DNA of 64,000 bases from Spirochaetota bacterium. GTDB taxonomy: Bacteria > Spirochaetota > Spirochaetia > Treponematales > Treponemataceae. Under the pieces are notes generated by a model. That model was not told where the DNA came from, made no database searches, and worked only from the letters and a program-made list of their open reading frames with translations. The DNA lies in contig JAEWSQ010000007.1 of NCBI GenBank assembly GCA_023398165.1, positions 372,001-436,000 of the forward strand. The letters run 5' to 3'. A program made the position numbers and the translations under genes. Shown in pieces: positions 44,208 through 53,249 of the stretch; positions within the stretch are counted from its first letter, which is position 1; each line of letters opens with the position of its first letter.

Positions 44208-44534
44208 ACGATATACGAATGACCCTGTAGGATGCATCCGTTACGGACAGGGATTAACAGTACAATAGCTGCTCATTCTTCATCGTTCACGAATAACTCT
44301 CTGTAATGAACGGATCTTTTCCGGGGTCTTTTTTTAACTGCTAAGGAGAATAATAGAACGAACGTTCGTTCTATTAAACAATCCTTGCATATCCAGTCTC
44401 TTGAGATCAGCACTGAACATGCAGGAAAGAAGAAGAGAAAACACAAAAACACATAAAATGGGCGAAACAGGCAAAAACTAATCTTATTTCTGTGTGAATC
44501 TGGGTTCATCTGTGGTTTTGATTCTTATACTATT
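44208..44534. other. Gene-poor spacer between GH1 and uxaC
   Basis: About 327 bp without a convincing gene. A 78-codon minus-strand frame (44273-44509) has no family resemblance or ribosome site. The spacer holds the 26-bp palindrome listed separately and, at 44491-44515, a CAGAT-type repeat (minus strand CACAGATGA, CCAGATTCA, CACAGA). Confidence 0.6.
44351..44376. promoter_or_regulatory. 26-bp perfect palindrome, TetR-operator-like
   Basis: TAATAGAACGAAC followed directly by its reverse complement, with no loop. Such loopless palindromes centred on GAACGAACGTTCGTTC look like TetR-family operators. No TetR gene or start codon lies beside it in this window. It sits 145 bp downstream of the GH1 stop and about 160 bp beyond the uxaC stop. 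Confidence 0.5.
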
Positions 44535-45953
44535 TTACTCGAAATATTTCTTAGCATTGGTAAACGATATTGCTTTAACGATTGCATACAGCCTTTCTTT
44601 ATCATACGGATACTCGCCGTTTTCAACCCATCCGCCGATGATATTACACATGATGCGGCGGAAGTATTCATGTCTCGGGTACGATAAGAAGCTGCGGCTG
44701 TCTGTAAGCATTCCAACAAAGGCGCTCAGCATTCCAAGGTTTCCTAAAACCTTCATCTGTTCGCTCATGCCGTCCTTATGATCGCAGAACCACCAGGCAG
44801 AGCCAAGCTGTATCTTTCCCTTCATGCCGCCCTGGAATGCACCCATGAGTGTTCCAATTGGGTAATAATCTTTTGGATTGAGAGTATATAAGATGGTCTT
44901 AGGAAGTCCGCCGTCTGTTTCCATACGTGCCAGAAGTTTTGACAATTCATAGCTCATTGTCTTGTCATGGCTTGCATCAAACCCGGTATCCGGTCCGAGC
45001 TTTTTCACCTGAACAGGATTATTGTTTCTGATAGCTGCAAAATGAAGCTGCATGGCAATATCGTTTTTTCTGTACAGCTGTGCAAGCTGTGTAAGCATTA
45101 AAGCTCTGTACGTTTCAGCTTCCTCATGAGTAACAGCATTTCCGCTGAGGGCTTTTGAAAGTGCTTTTTGTGCAACTTCTTTTTCCTTTACAGGGTCTTC
45201 ACAGGGAACGGGCGGGTTTTCAAGGGCATGGTCGCTTGCTCTGCATCCTGCCTTAATAAAATACTGAAGCCTTTTCTCAAGTGAAGCAAGGACATCTTCC
45301 GCGGTGTGTATGGTAATTCCCGCGCTCTTTCCAAGCGTGGTAATGTACTCTGCAAATCCCGGTGCATCAATATTCAGAGCCTTATCGGGGCGGAAAGAGG
45401 GGAGTATTTTTGCTTCAATTTTCCCAATTGCAGCCTTACCGTCTCTAATTTTCAGATGCTCTTCAAGAGTATCAACAGGGTCATCGGTTGTCCCTACGGC
45501 ATACACATTCGATTTTGCAAGTATTCCCTTAACCGATAAATCGGCGCTTGAGAGTTTTTTATTTGCTTCATCCCAAATGGATTTTGCGGTGCTTGTGTTA
45601 AGAGGTTGGGTAATGCCGAAGTAGCGCTGAAGTTCAAGATGCGTCCAGTGATACAGAGGGTTACCTATCAGGTTTTCGACTGTATGAGCCCATGCGCTGA
45701 ATTTCTCAAACGGCTCTGCATTACCTGTTATATACTTTTCATCGATGCCGAAGGTTCTCATCTGCCTCCATTTATAATGATCGCCTCCAAGCCATACTTC
45801 CGAAAGGTTTTGAAACTGCTTGTTCCCTGAAATTTGGGAAGGTATGAGATGGCAGTGATAATCCCATATAGGCTCATTTTTTGCCGCATCATGAAATAAC
45901 TCGCGCGCACAGTCGGTTTCCAAAAGAAAATTTTCATCCATAAACTTTTTCAT
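44535..45953 (-). CDS. uxaC: Glucuronate (uronate) isomerase
   Basis: A 472-residue amidohydrolase-fold enzyme that turns D-galacturonate into D-tagaturonate and D-glucuronate into D-fructuronate. Seen are WDYHCHLIPSQIS near residue 30 with the metal-binding histidines, NVYAVGTTDDPVDTLEEH, and the C-terminal WWFCDHKDGM and SFLSYPRHEYFRR segments typical of UxaC. Length fits the family (465-475). It is the third gene of the leftward uxaB-uxaA-uxaC operon; its start overlaps the uxaA stop by 4 nt. Confidence 0.95.
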   Translation of the reverse strand: MKKFMDENFLLETDCARELFHDAAKNEPIWDYHCHLIPSQISGNKQFQNLSEVWLGGDHYKWRQMRTFGIDEKYITGNAEPFEKFSAWAHTVENLIGNPLYHWTHLELQRYFGITQPLNTSTAKSIWDEANKKLSSADLSVKGILAKSNVYAVGTTDDPVDTLEEHLKIRDGKAAIGKIEAKILPSFRPDKALNIDAPGFAEYITTLGKSAGITIHTAEDVLASLEKRLQYFIKAGCRASDHALENPPVPCEDPVKEKEVAQKALSKALSGNAVTHEEAETYRALMLTQLAQLYRKNDIAMQLHFAAIRNNNPVQVKKLGPDTGFDASHDKTMSYELSKLLARMETDGGLPKTILYTLNPKDYYPIGTLMGAFQGGMKGKIQLGSAWWFCDHKDGMSEQMKVLGNLGMLSAFVGMLTDSRSFLSYPRHEYFRRIMCNIIGGWVENGEYPYDKERLYAIVKAISFTNAKKYFE

Positions 45954-47521
45954 AACGTTACTCCGTCCTTTAATATTGATATTTCTCTGTATCCGTTTTT
46001 TTCATTGCAGGTTAGATATTCCCCTTCAGCGGTTTTAGTAATGAGATTGAACAGCTCGTTCCTCACTTCATCGGGATCTCTTTCGAGTATTTGGGAGGCA
46101 TCAAAATCTATCCATGAAGGTTTCCTTTGTGCAAGAGATCTGTTGGTTGAAATCTTTATAGTCGGAACCGGGGCGCCAAGCGGTGTACCGCGTCCTGTTG
46201 TGAAAAGAATCAAATGAGCGCCTGCTGCCGTCATTGCCGTCGTTGAGACATTATCGTTGCCCGGACCTTCAAGAAGGTACAGCCCGCTGCAGGAGGCTCC
46301 CGTGTTTTTTTTAAGACTCCTGGTAATTTCACATTTAGTAAGGGCTTCATTAATTCTTTCACCGTAAGCCATTACTCCGCACACGTCCGCAGTTCCGCCT
46401 TTCTGTACACACCCGAGCGACTTGTCTTCAAGCGTCGTAATGCCGCCTTCTTTGTTGCCCGGAGACGGGTTTTCGTATACCACCTGGCCGTGTTTTACAA
46501 AATAGTCTTTAAATCCGTTTATAAGAGAAACTGTTTTATCATAAACTTCTTTTGACACGCAGCGGTTCATGAGAAGCTGCTCGGCTCCGAACATTTCCGG
46601 GACTTCGGTTAAAATGACTGAGCCTCCGCCCGATGTTGCGTAATCGCATATTTGACCTGCTAAGGGATTTGCAGTTATGCCCGATAAACCATCTGAGCCT
46701 CCGCACTTCATACCGATAACCAGTTCCCTTGAGTTCACGCGTTCTCTTTTAAACTGCGATGCATAGGAAATAAGGCGTGATATTTTTTCCAAACCATCCT
46801 GTATTTCATCGCCTGCTTCCTGAGTGACTAAATATTCAATCCTTCCTCCCTGATTTTCTCCCTCATACCCGGAAGCTTTTTCCTGTATCAGTTTTTTAAA
46901 CGATGATACTGTATTGTTTTCACAGCCGAGTCCGATGACAAGCACAGAAGCGGCATTGGGGTGCAGGGCAAGGTCTGCTAGAATCTGCCGTGTGGTTTCA
47001 TGATCGCTTCCCATCTGTGAACAGCCGTATGGATGTGTCCATGCATAAATACCGTCAACACCGTTTCCCCTGAAGTCGAATTTGGCAAGCGCTTTTTGAG
47101 CAAGTGCTTCTGCTGTTTTATTAACACAGCCGACTGTTGGTATAATCCAAATTTCATTGCGGATTCCCGTATCGCCGTTTTTACGGCGGAATGCGTTTAT
47201 GAAAGGGAGCTCATGGGAATGAGTGTTTTGAAGTGGAGATGTTCTTTTATATTCATAGTACGCTGTTTCACTGAGAAGTGTTTTCACATTGTGAGTATGT
47301 ATATGCTCTCCCTTTGCAATATGCTTCACCGCTTTACCGATGGGATAGCCGTATTTTATAACGCTCATACCTTCCGGAATATCAGAAAGTGCAAACTTAT
47401 GACCTGAAGGAATATCTGATGCAAGGATAGTATTAAGCACCGTTTCTCCTTTACTAAGGGGGGTAAGTGCAACTGCAGCATTGTCGAGCTGATGTATGCG
47501 GATTGCTTTTTTTTCACTCAT
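45950..47521 (-). CDS. uxaA: Altronate dehydratase
   Basis: A 523-residue UxaA that removes water from D-altronate to give 2-keto-3-deoxygluconate. The N-terminal SAF-like domain (to about residue 100) and the large catalytic part are both present in one chain. Segments seen: YAWTHPYGCSQMGSDHETTR, KCGGSDGLSGITANPL and the C-terminal FTTGRGTPLGAPVPTIKISTN, with cysteines for the labile iron site. Some bacteria split this into two chains; here it is fused. It sits between uxaB (12 bp gap) and uxaC. Confidence 0.95.
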   Translation of the reverse strand: MSEKKAIRIHQLDNAAVALTPLSKGETVLNTILASDIPSGHKFALSDIPEGMSVIKYGYPIGKAVKHIAKGEHIHTHNVKTLLSETAYYEYKRTSPLQNTHSHELPFINAFRRKNGDTGIRNEIWIIPTVGCVNKTAEALAQKALAKFDFRGNGVDGIYAWTHPYGCSQMGSDHETTRQILADLALHPNAASVLVIGLGCENNTVSSFKKLIQEKASGYEGENQGGRIEYLVTQEAGDEIQDGLEKISRLISYASQFKRERVNSRELVIGMKCGGSDGLSGITANPLAGQICDYATSGGGSVILTEVPEMFGAEQLLMNRCVSKEVYDKTVSLINGFKDYFVKHGQVVYENPSPGNKEGGITTLEDKSLGCVQKGGTADVCGVMAYGERINEALTKCEITRSLKKNTGASCSGLYLLEGPGNDNVSTTAMTAAGAHLILFTTGRGTPLGAPVPTIKISTNRSLAQRKPSWIDFDASQILERDPDEVRNELFNLITKTAEGEYLTCNEKNGYREISILKDGVTL

Positions 47522-47533
47522 TGCATTATCTCC

Positions 47534-48976
47534 TTATACTTCATTGAGAACAGTTTTCATTGTTTCGCTCATTCCGTTTTTATCAATATTGTAAAGTAAT
47601 CCACTGACAACGGAAGTTAGATTATTTCTCTTCGTTAAATCTTCTCCCCACCATGCGGTATTTGAAAGAACTTTTAGGCAGATAACTGATGCAGTATCAG
47701 CATCCAGTACCGGATATGTATTTCTCAATGACTTAAATGCCTCCAGTATGGAAGGATCATCGTTTGCTTCTGATTTTGTAAGATAAAAATATATAAGAGC
47801 TGCAAGAGAGAGCGCTAAGAACCTCGGAACCTTTCCTTTCTTTTCCATGTATGAAGTTAGGGAAGGCAGATCGCGTGTTTTAAATTTGGAAACAGAGTTC
47901 AGTGTAATTGATATGAGCATGTGGCGGATATACGGATTTGCAAACCGTTCAAGTACATCGCCTGCATATTCTTCAAGAGCTTTTTTATCGCCGTCCATGG
48001 ATGGAATTATTTCTTCAAAAAGACCTTTTTTAATGAAGAGCGACACATCGCTGTGTTTTAAAGAGTCTTCGACAGTCTCAAGTCCCATGAGGTATGCTGC
48101 CGGTACAAACATGGTATGGGTTCCGTTAAGGATTCTAACCTTTCTTGTGCGGTAAAAACTCATGTCCTTTGTCCAAATAACGTTGAGCCCCGCCTTTGCA
48201 AGAGGCAGTTCATTTGAAAAATCCCTCCCGCTTTCTATAACCCACAGATGGAATATTTCTGCCGCGCACATAATGCTGTCAGTGTAGCCTAAATCTTTTT
48301 GAATGGCTTCAGCTTCCTGCGCAGGGTAGCCGGGGACAATGCGGTCGACAAGGCTGTTGCAGAAAAAGCAGGCGGTAGTAATCCATGAGGAGAATTCTTT
48401 TTCAAGTTTCCATTCCTGTGCATGACGCATAACGTATTCTTTTAAGCGGTCTCCGTTTTTATCAATAAGCTCGCAGGGAATAAATACAAGTCCCTTTGAT
48501 TCATCGCCCTTAAAATGTGTATATCTAGCATATAAAAACTGCGCTACCTTTGCCGGAAAGGAGGATGCGGGTTTATCGGTAACCGATGTTCCCTCAGTCC
48601 ATGCGATGCCGGCTTCTGTCGTGTTCGATATAACAAAGCGCAAATCTCTCTCTTTGCTTAATGACATGTAGTTTTCCCAGTTACTGTAGGGGTTGAGGCA
48701 CTCCGATACCGAATTAATTGAACGCTTTTCAGATACCGTCTGACCGTTTTGTATTCCGCGTAGTATGGTTGTATACAAGCCGTGCTGCGAGTTTATCACT
48801 TCTGCCATTCCTTTTTCAAGGGGCTGAACCAGAACCGCATTTCCGTTAAAGCCGGTTTTTTCATTAGCAATATCCACCATCCAGTCTGCAAAAGCCCGTA
48901 AAAAGTTGCCTTCGCCGTACTGCAGAATTTTTACCGGTCTTTTAACGGTTTTTATAGTTTCCTGTATACTTTTCAT
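47534..48976 (-). CDS. uxaB: Tagaturonate reductase
   Basis: A 480-residue NADH-dependent mannitol/altronate dehydrogenase-family enzyme that reduces D-tagaturonate to D-altronate. It has LQYGEGNFLRAFADWMVD near the N-terminus (nucleotide-binding), NTTEAGIAW, and VRILNGTHTMFVPAAYLMG in the centre, the substrate-binding segment of UxaB. First gene of the operon, transcribed away from the regulator gene, with an AAGGAG site 9 nt before the ATG. Confidence 0.94.
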   Translation of the reverse strand: MKSIQETIKTVKRPVKILQYGEGNFLRAFADWMVDIANEKTGFNGNAVLVQPLEKGMAEVINSQHGLYTTILRGIQNGQTVSEKRSINSVSECLNPYSNWENYMSLSKERDLRFVISNTTEAGIAWTEGTSVTDKPASSFPAKVAQFLYARYTHFKGDESKGLVFIPCELIDKNGDRLKEYVMRHAQEWKLEKEFSSWITTACFFCNSLVDRIVPGYPAQEAEAIQKDLGYTDSIMCAAEIFHLWVIESGRDFSNELPLAKAGLNVIWTKDMSFYRTRKVRILNGTHTMFVPAAYLMGLETVEDSLKHSDVSLFIKKGLFEEIIPSMDGDKKALEEYAGDVLERFANPYIRHMLISITLNSVSKFKTRDLPSLTSYMEKKGKVPRFLALSLAALIYFYLTKSEANDDPSILEAFKSLRNTYPVLDADTASVICLKVLSNTAWWGEDLTKRNNLTSVVSGLLYNIDKNGMSETMKTVLNEV

Positions 48977-49017
48977 GGAAAATCTCCTTATTCTTTGGTA
49001 GTTTGAGTATAAAATAT

Positions 49018-49063
49018 ATTATACCGCTATCCTATTGTTTTTAGCGGATTCTTTTTGTACAAT
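49018..49063. promoter_or_regulatory. Divergent promoter region of uxaB and the regulator, with an inverted repeat
   Basis: Rightward: -35 TTGTTT (49035-49040), a 17-bp spacer, -10 TACAAT (49058-49063), then 6 nt to the regulator ATG at 49070, giving a leaderless message. Leftward: -10 TATAAT (49023-49018), weak -35, followed by a leader with a good ribosome site. Between them the arms CCGCTA (49024-49029) and TAGCGG (49042-49047), spaced by 12 bp, form an inverted repeat that would cover both promoters. It is a candidate operator for the adjacent regulator. Confidence 0.5.
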
Positions 49064-49069
49064 AACGTT

Positions 49070-52000
49070 ATGGCATTACAAAGAAAACGTATAGGATTCC
49101 TTCTTGCCTCCATACATACAGGATCTTCTCTGAATTTATGGACAAGTCTGATTCATGATATGTCTTCATTTGAAGATGCTTTTTTTATTTTTCCCGGAGG
49201 CCGTTTAAACGTTATAACCGATTCGGAATACCTTCGCAATAGTATTTATAAGCTGGCAAACAGGGAAAACCTTGACGCGCTTATCAGCTGGGGTTCTTCT
49301 ATAGGAAGTTCTGTTACGTCTCAGGAACTAAACCGTTTTCATTACAATTTTACCGATATTCCCTATGTTACCATTGCACATAAAATGCCCGGTCATTCCT
49401 GTGTTCAGTTTGATGCGTATACCGGCATGGAAAAACTTGTCCGCCACTTTATTGAAGTTCACGGCAGCAGAAAATTTGCCTTTTTACGCGGGCCTGCGTA
49501 TCATGCTTCGGCAAACGAGCGCTTCAGGGCCTTTTGCGATGTGATGCAGTCAAACGGCATCGATGTTAAAAAATCAGCGCTGGTAACTGATAATTTCGGC
49601 TGGTCTGAAGGCGATGAAGCGGTAAAACAGCTGTATGAACAGCGCTCCCTCGAGCCGGGGCGTGATTTTGAAGTGCTTATCGGATCAAGCGACATGATGA
49701 CTTTTTCCGCGGTGAACTACCTTTCTCAAAAAGGATACAAGGTCCCTCATGATTTTAAATGCGCCGGTTTCAATGATTCTCCCGAAAGCAGGATCTTACA
49801 CTCGGCATTTTCCACGGTGCATTTACCGTACACGGAACTTGCACTTAAGGCGCTGCAGCTCGTCACCGAACAATTGAATGGAGAGAAAAAGGGCGGAAAC
49901 GACATAATGCTCGACGCGGGGGTTGTTATCCGCGAATCATGCGGCTGTCCTTTTCCCTCAGAATTAAGTTCCGCTTTCAATACTATTCCCGCTAAAGCAG
50001 CGGAATCTGATGTTAACGAACTTGTACTGACCCTTTCTTCTCTTTTTAATCTGGATGATACAGGAGTAAACTCCGTGATTGAACCGCTTGTAAGTCTTGC
50101 CGTCCAGAATAACATACTTCTGTTTTTTTCTCTTTTTGAAAAAGCATTAGAACGCTTTTTTATCAGCAATGCTGATATCAGACTGCTTTTCAAGGCTCTG
50201 GAGCTGTGCCGCTCAAGTTCCATTTTCCCTGAAGACTTTTTCTCTACGTATGAAAACAGAATTCTCCTTTCTATCTCGCTTGTGCAGAACCGCGTGCATG
50301 AAGAAAAAATGTATAAAGAGCGCAAAATTAAAGACCGCCTAAATTCGTTTAAGTGCGACCTTCTTGCTGCGCGGAGCAGAAAGGATCTTATTACTATTCT
50401 TCATAAACATTTAACGCTTCTTGATATACGAAGCGCGGCTCTGGTTATGTATTATTCCGACGATTACTCACGCTATTCAGGCGGGTTTACCAATGATATC
50501 ATACATGAAAAGGAGATCCTGTTTCCCCAGTCTAAACTTTTACCTGAGGGAATCAAGGGATTTGAAAGAGGGGTCTTTCTTGTGCAGCCGTTATTTATGG
50601 AAAAGGAGCCCATAGGTTATTTTATATGCTCTGTTCCCGCAAGCGACGGTCTGTTTTTTGAAGAACTGCGTTCGGCCATAAGCAGCGCCTTATCCGGTAT
50701 CTTCATGTTTGAAGAGATGGCGCAGGCAAAACGTAATGCCGAGGCTGCGGAGGATGCAAAGTCCCGTTTTTTCGCAAATGTCGGCTCCGATCTTACTGAA
50801 CCTCTCGATGAACTGAGTTCTCTCGTTTCAAGCATGGAAAATTCTTTACAAGCTGAGCAGGATATTCAAAGCCTCAAAAACCGGTTCAGCGCCCTCCAGC
50901 TCCTCTTGAAGAAGCAGAGGGAAAAAACAAGTTTTGTTCTTGATCTGACCCTTTCACAGACCAATGACCTTCTTCTTGAGCGTAAACTTCTTCATGTTGA
51001 GCAGCTTCTCAATCCTGAATCATGCGAAATAAAACTTCCTCTTATTTTTGCAGATCCCGAAAGACTTTTGCAGTCGTTATCGATCCTGTGTGCAGTATAC
51101 GGTCTCTCTTTATCTGATATTGCAGCGGAAAAATCTTCAAAAGGGCTGCTTCTTTCCATAAAAACCTTAAATTCCTGCGGACAGAACATACGCGAGGATA
51201 ACAGTATTCTTCTGGCAGAAAGCATTCTTCTTCTACACGGAGCAAAATTGGAAAAGAATGAAGCCGGTGCGGTGATTCTTTTCCCCTGGCCCCGTTTTTC
51301 ATGTAAAAATGCGGAAGAAAATGATCCTTTATTTGAGTGGGATTCAACAATGCAGGATATACAAAACTGGTCTCTCGTGTACTCTTCCCGTAATTCTTAT
51401 CCGTTTTCGCAGTCGGCTTTTTTATTTACGACAACACTCTCAAACGCTCAATTATCAGTGTATACAAACTTTATAACTTTTTTTGAGAAAACGGTCGCTT
51501 CCTCCGTGGAAAACCCGGTTCTTTTTATAGGACAGACTCCTGCAAAGTATCCTCTATGGGCGGAAAGTGAACGCTGTATATTTATTCCTTCCATGGCTGA
51601 GTTTGAACACTCTGTTGAAACGTCCAGTCCTTCAATAATTGTTCTTGATTGTATTGATGCAGAAGCGGCTCAGAGAATCAGAACAAATCCCTTATCCGTC
51701 ATGACTCCTGTGGTAATTCTCACTGATCAGATGTCAAACGAAGAGGAAGTAAAAAAACTTCTGCTCATACCCCGTGTCATGTTAAGCAACCGCAGTATTG
51801 CACAGAGTCCTGAGTTTGCATCCCGGATTAATGCTCTTTTATCGGGCGGAGAAATATTAAGTGCAGATACCGGAGCTCTTGTTAAAAAGGCCATTCTCTA
51901 CTTAAATTGTCATGCAGGAACACAGATTTCACGGTGGAAACTTGCCGACTATGTTCATGTAAGCGAGGATTACCTGACACGCATTTTTCATAAGGAACTC

Positions 52001-52198
52001 GGCTTATCTCCCTGGGAGTACCTTACCCGGCATAGAATTTTTCTTGCTTCCCAGATGCTTGTACATACCAGCTGTACCGTATATGAGGCTGCAGAAAAGT
52101 GCGGATTCCAGGATCAGGCATATTTTTGCCGTGTTTTTAAAAAAATCACCGGTTATCCTCCGGGTAAATTCCGCTCAAAAACTGATAATTCTCTGTAA
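49070..52198 (+). CDS. LacI-type sensor / decayed histidine kinase / AraC-type regulator
   Basis: A 1042-residue regulator. Residues about 5-315 are a LacI/ribose-binding-type sugar sensor without the LacI DNA-binding head (KRIGFLLASI, FLRGPAYHASANERF, CAGFNDSPESR). A ~240-residue linker follows. FFANVGSDLTEPL (567-579) is the histidine-kinase dimerisation motif with the phospho-accepting His replaced by Ser573, and FADPERLLQSLS resembles a worn ATP-binding start. Around 815-930 is a receiver-like fold (IVLDC with Asp860, PVVILTD). The last ~100 residues are an AraC DNA-binding domain (SEDYLTRIFHKELGLSPWEYL, AAEKCGFQDQAYFCRVFKK). It probably senses a pectin sugar and controls the uxa operon and the transporter operon on either side. 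The ATG lacks a ribosome site. Confidence 0.85.
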   Translation: MALQRKRIGFLLASIHTGSSLNLWTSLIHDMSSFEDAFFIFPGGRLNVITDSEYLRNSIYKLANRENLDALISWGSSIGSSVTSQELNRFHYNFTDIPYVTIAHKMPGHSCVQFDAYTGMEKLVRHFIEVHGSRKFAFLRGPAYHASANERFRAFCDVMQSNGIDVKKSALVTDNFGWSEGDEAVKQLYEQRSLEPGRDFEVLIGSSDMMTFSAVNYLSQKGYKVPHDFKCAGFNDSPESRILHSAFSTVHLPYTELALKALQLVTEQLNGEKKGGNDIMLDAGVVIRESCGCPFPSELSSAFNTIPAKAAESDVNELVLTLSSLFNLDDTGVNSVIEPLVSLAVQNNILLFFSLFEKALERFFISNADIRLLFKALELCRSSSIFPEDFFSTYENRILLSISLVQNRVHEEKMYKERKIKDRLNSFKCDLLAARSRKDLITILHKHLTLLDIRSAALVMYYSDDYSRYSGGFTNDIIHEKEILFPQSKLLPEGIKGFERGVFLVQPLFMEKEPIGYFICSVPASDGLFFEELRSAISSALSGIFMFEEMAQAKRNAEAAEDAKSRFFANVGSDLTEPLDELSSLVSSMENSLQAEQDIQSLKNRFSALQLLLKKQREKTSFVLDLTLSQTNDLLLERKLLHVEQLLNPESCEIKLPLIFADPERLLQSLSILCAVYGLSLSDIAAEKSSKGLLLSIKTLNSCGQNIREDNSILLAESILLLHGAKLEKNEAGAVILFPWPRFSCKNAEENDPLFEWDSTMQDIQNWSLVYSSRNSYPFSQSAFLFTTTLSNAQLSVYTNFITFFEKTVASSVENPVLFIGQTPAKYPLWAESERCIFIPSMAEFEHSVETSSPSIIVLDCIDAEAAQRIRTNPLSVMTPVVILTDQMSNEEEVKKLLLIPRVMLSNRSIAQSPEFASRINALLSGGEILSADTGALVKKAILYLNCHAGTQISRWKLADYVHVSEDYLTRIFHKELGLSPWEYLTRHRIFLASQMLVHTSCTVYEAAEKCGFQDQAYFCRVFKKITGYPPGKFRSKTDNSL

Positions 52199-52245
52199 AA
52201 AACGGCTGAATGTCGGAAAAGTGCAATAATGTAACTGCATTTTCT

Positions 52246-52270
52246 TTCATCGATGAAGTAATCTTATACT
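52246..52270 (+). promoter_or_regulatory. Promoter with palindrome before the ABC importer operon
   Basis: -10 TATACT at 52265-52270. The -35 position is poor (TTCTTT at 52242-52247), as in activator-dependent promoters. The 12-bp perfect palindrome TTCATCGATGAA (52246-52257) overlaps and follows it. AAAAGTGCAAT at 52217-52227 recurs upstream of the solute-binding gene (54211-54221). Confidence 0.4.
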
Positions 52271-52282
52271 CGAGGTTACATC

Positions 52283-53212
52283 ATGACGAAAGTAAAGCCA
52301 GTGTATAAAAAGAATCTGTGGAAGGAGATTATCAGGCACAGATCAATCTATGCCATAATATTCATTCCCGTAGTTTTCTATACCATTTTCAGATATATTC
52401 CGATTTGGAACGGACAGATTGCTTTTAAAGAATTCAGCCCTCTGAACGGCGTTATGGGAAGTAAATGGGTAGGATTCGAGCATTTTATTGAATTCTTCAG
52501 CTCTTTCTATTTTTGGGAACTTATTCGCAATACCCTTTTTTACAGTTTCGCAAAACTCTTTGTAAGCGTTCCGCTTGCTATTATTCTCGCAGTAGTTCTG
52601 TATGAAAGCAGAAGAAATACGCTTAGAAAGCTTGTTCAGAATCTTTCATATTTACCCCACTTCCTGTCATGGGTAATCATGTACGGTATTTTGTTGGCGC
52701 TTCTTTCCCCCGGAGACGGTATTCTTAATGATGTCATCAAATTTTTCGGAGGGCAGCCTATAGCATTCCTTACTGAGACTAAGACCTTCCCCTGGATCGT
52801 TGTCTTATCCGACGCATGGAAGGAAACCGGCTGGAGCGCAATTATTTTTATTGCGGCTCTCATGGGAATTGATCCCACCTTATATGAGGCCGCAATGGTG
52901 GAAGGTGTAAATGCCTGGCAGCGTGTATGGTACATAACTCTTCCTTCCATCAGCCCGGTCATTACTATGGTTGTGCTTCTCCGCCTGGGAACTATTTTGG
53001 ATGCAGGCTTCAATCAGATGTTCATGCTGTATTCAGTTCCTGTGTACAGCGTCGGCGACATCATAGATACCTGGGTGTACCGTTCCGGTCTTCTCGAATT
53101 TAAATTCTCACTTGCGACAGCAGTCGGCATCTTTAAAGGCATCATAGGTCTAGCTCTTATTACGGTATCGAATAAGCTTGTAAAACGCTTTTCTGATAAC
53201 TCAATCATGTAA
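52283..53212 (+). CDS. ABC sugar transporter permease, LplB/YteP type
   Basis: A 309-residue inner-membrane permease with six helices. The N-terminus (HRSIYAIIFIPVVFYTIFRY) and the EAA loop (EAAMVEGVNAWQRVWYITLP) are those of the LplB/YteP group, which pairs with YtcP-type permeases and lipoprotein-like binding proteins; B. subtilis YteP-YtcP import pectin-derived galacturonides. It opens the operon and has a GAGG site. The ATPase is not encoded here; such importers often share a housekeeping MsmX-type ATPase. Confidence 0.9.
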   Translation: MTKVKPVYKKNLWKEIIRHRSIYAIIFIPVVFYTIFRYIPIWNGQIAFKEFSPLNGVMGSKWVGFEHFIEFFSSFYFWELIRNTLFYSFAKLFVSVPLAIILAVVLYESRRNTLRKLVQNLSYLPHFLSWVIMYGILLALLSPGDGILNDVIKFFGGQPIAFLTETKTFPWIVVLSDAWKETGWSAIIFIAALMGIDPTLYEAAMVEGVNAWQRVWYITLPSISPVITMVVLLRLGTILDAGFNQMFMLYSVPVYSVGDIIDTWVYRSGLLEFKFSLATAVGIFKGIIGLALITVSNKLVKRFSDNSIM

Positions 53213-53249
53213 AAGTGAAGATCTGCAGACTTATTAACAGGAGTTACTA

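Noticed and set aside
44273..44509. 78-codon minus-strand frame next to the 26-bp palindrome, considered as a TetR remnant
   Set aside because: The translation has no helix-turn-helix pattern in any frame that I checked, and no ribosome site is present.
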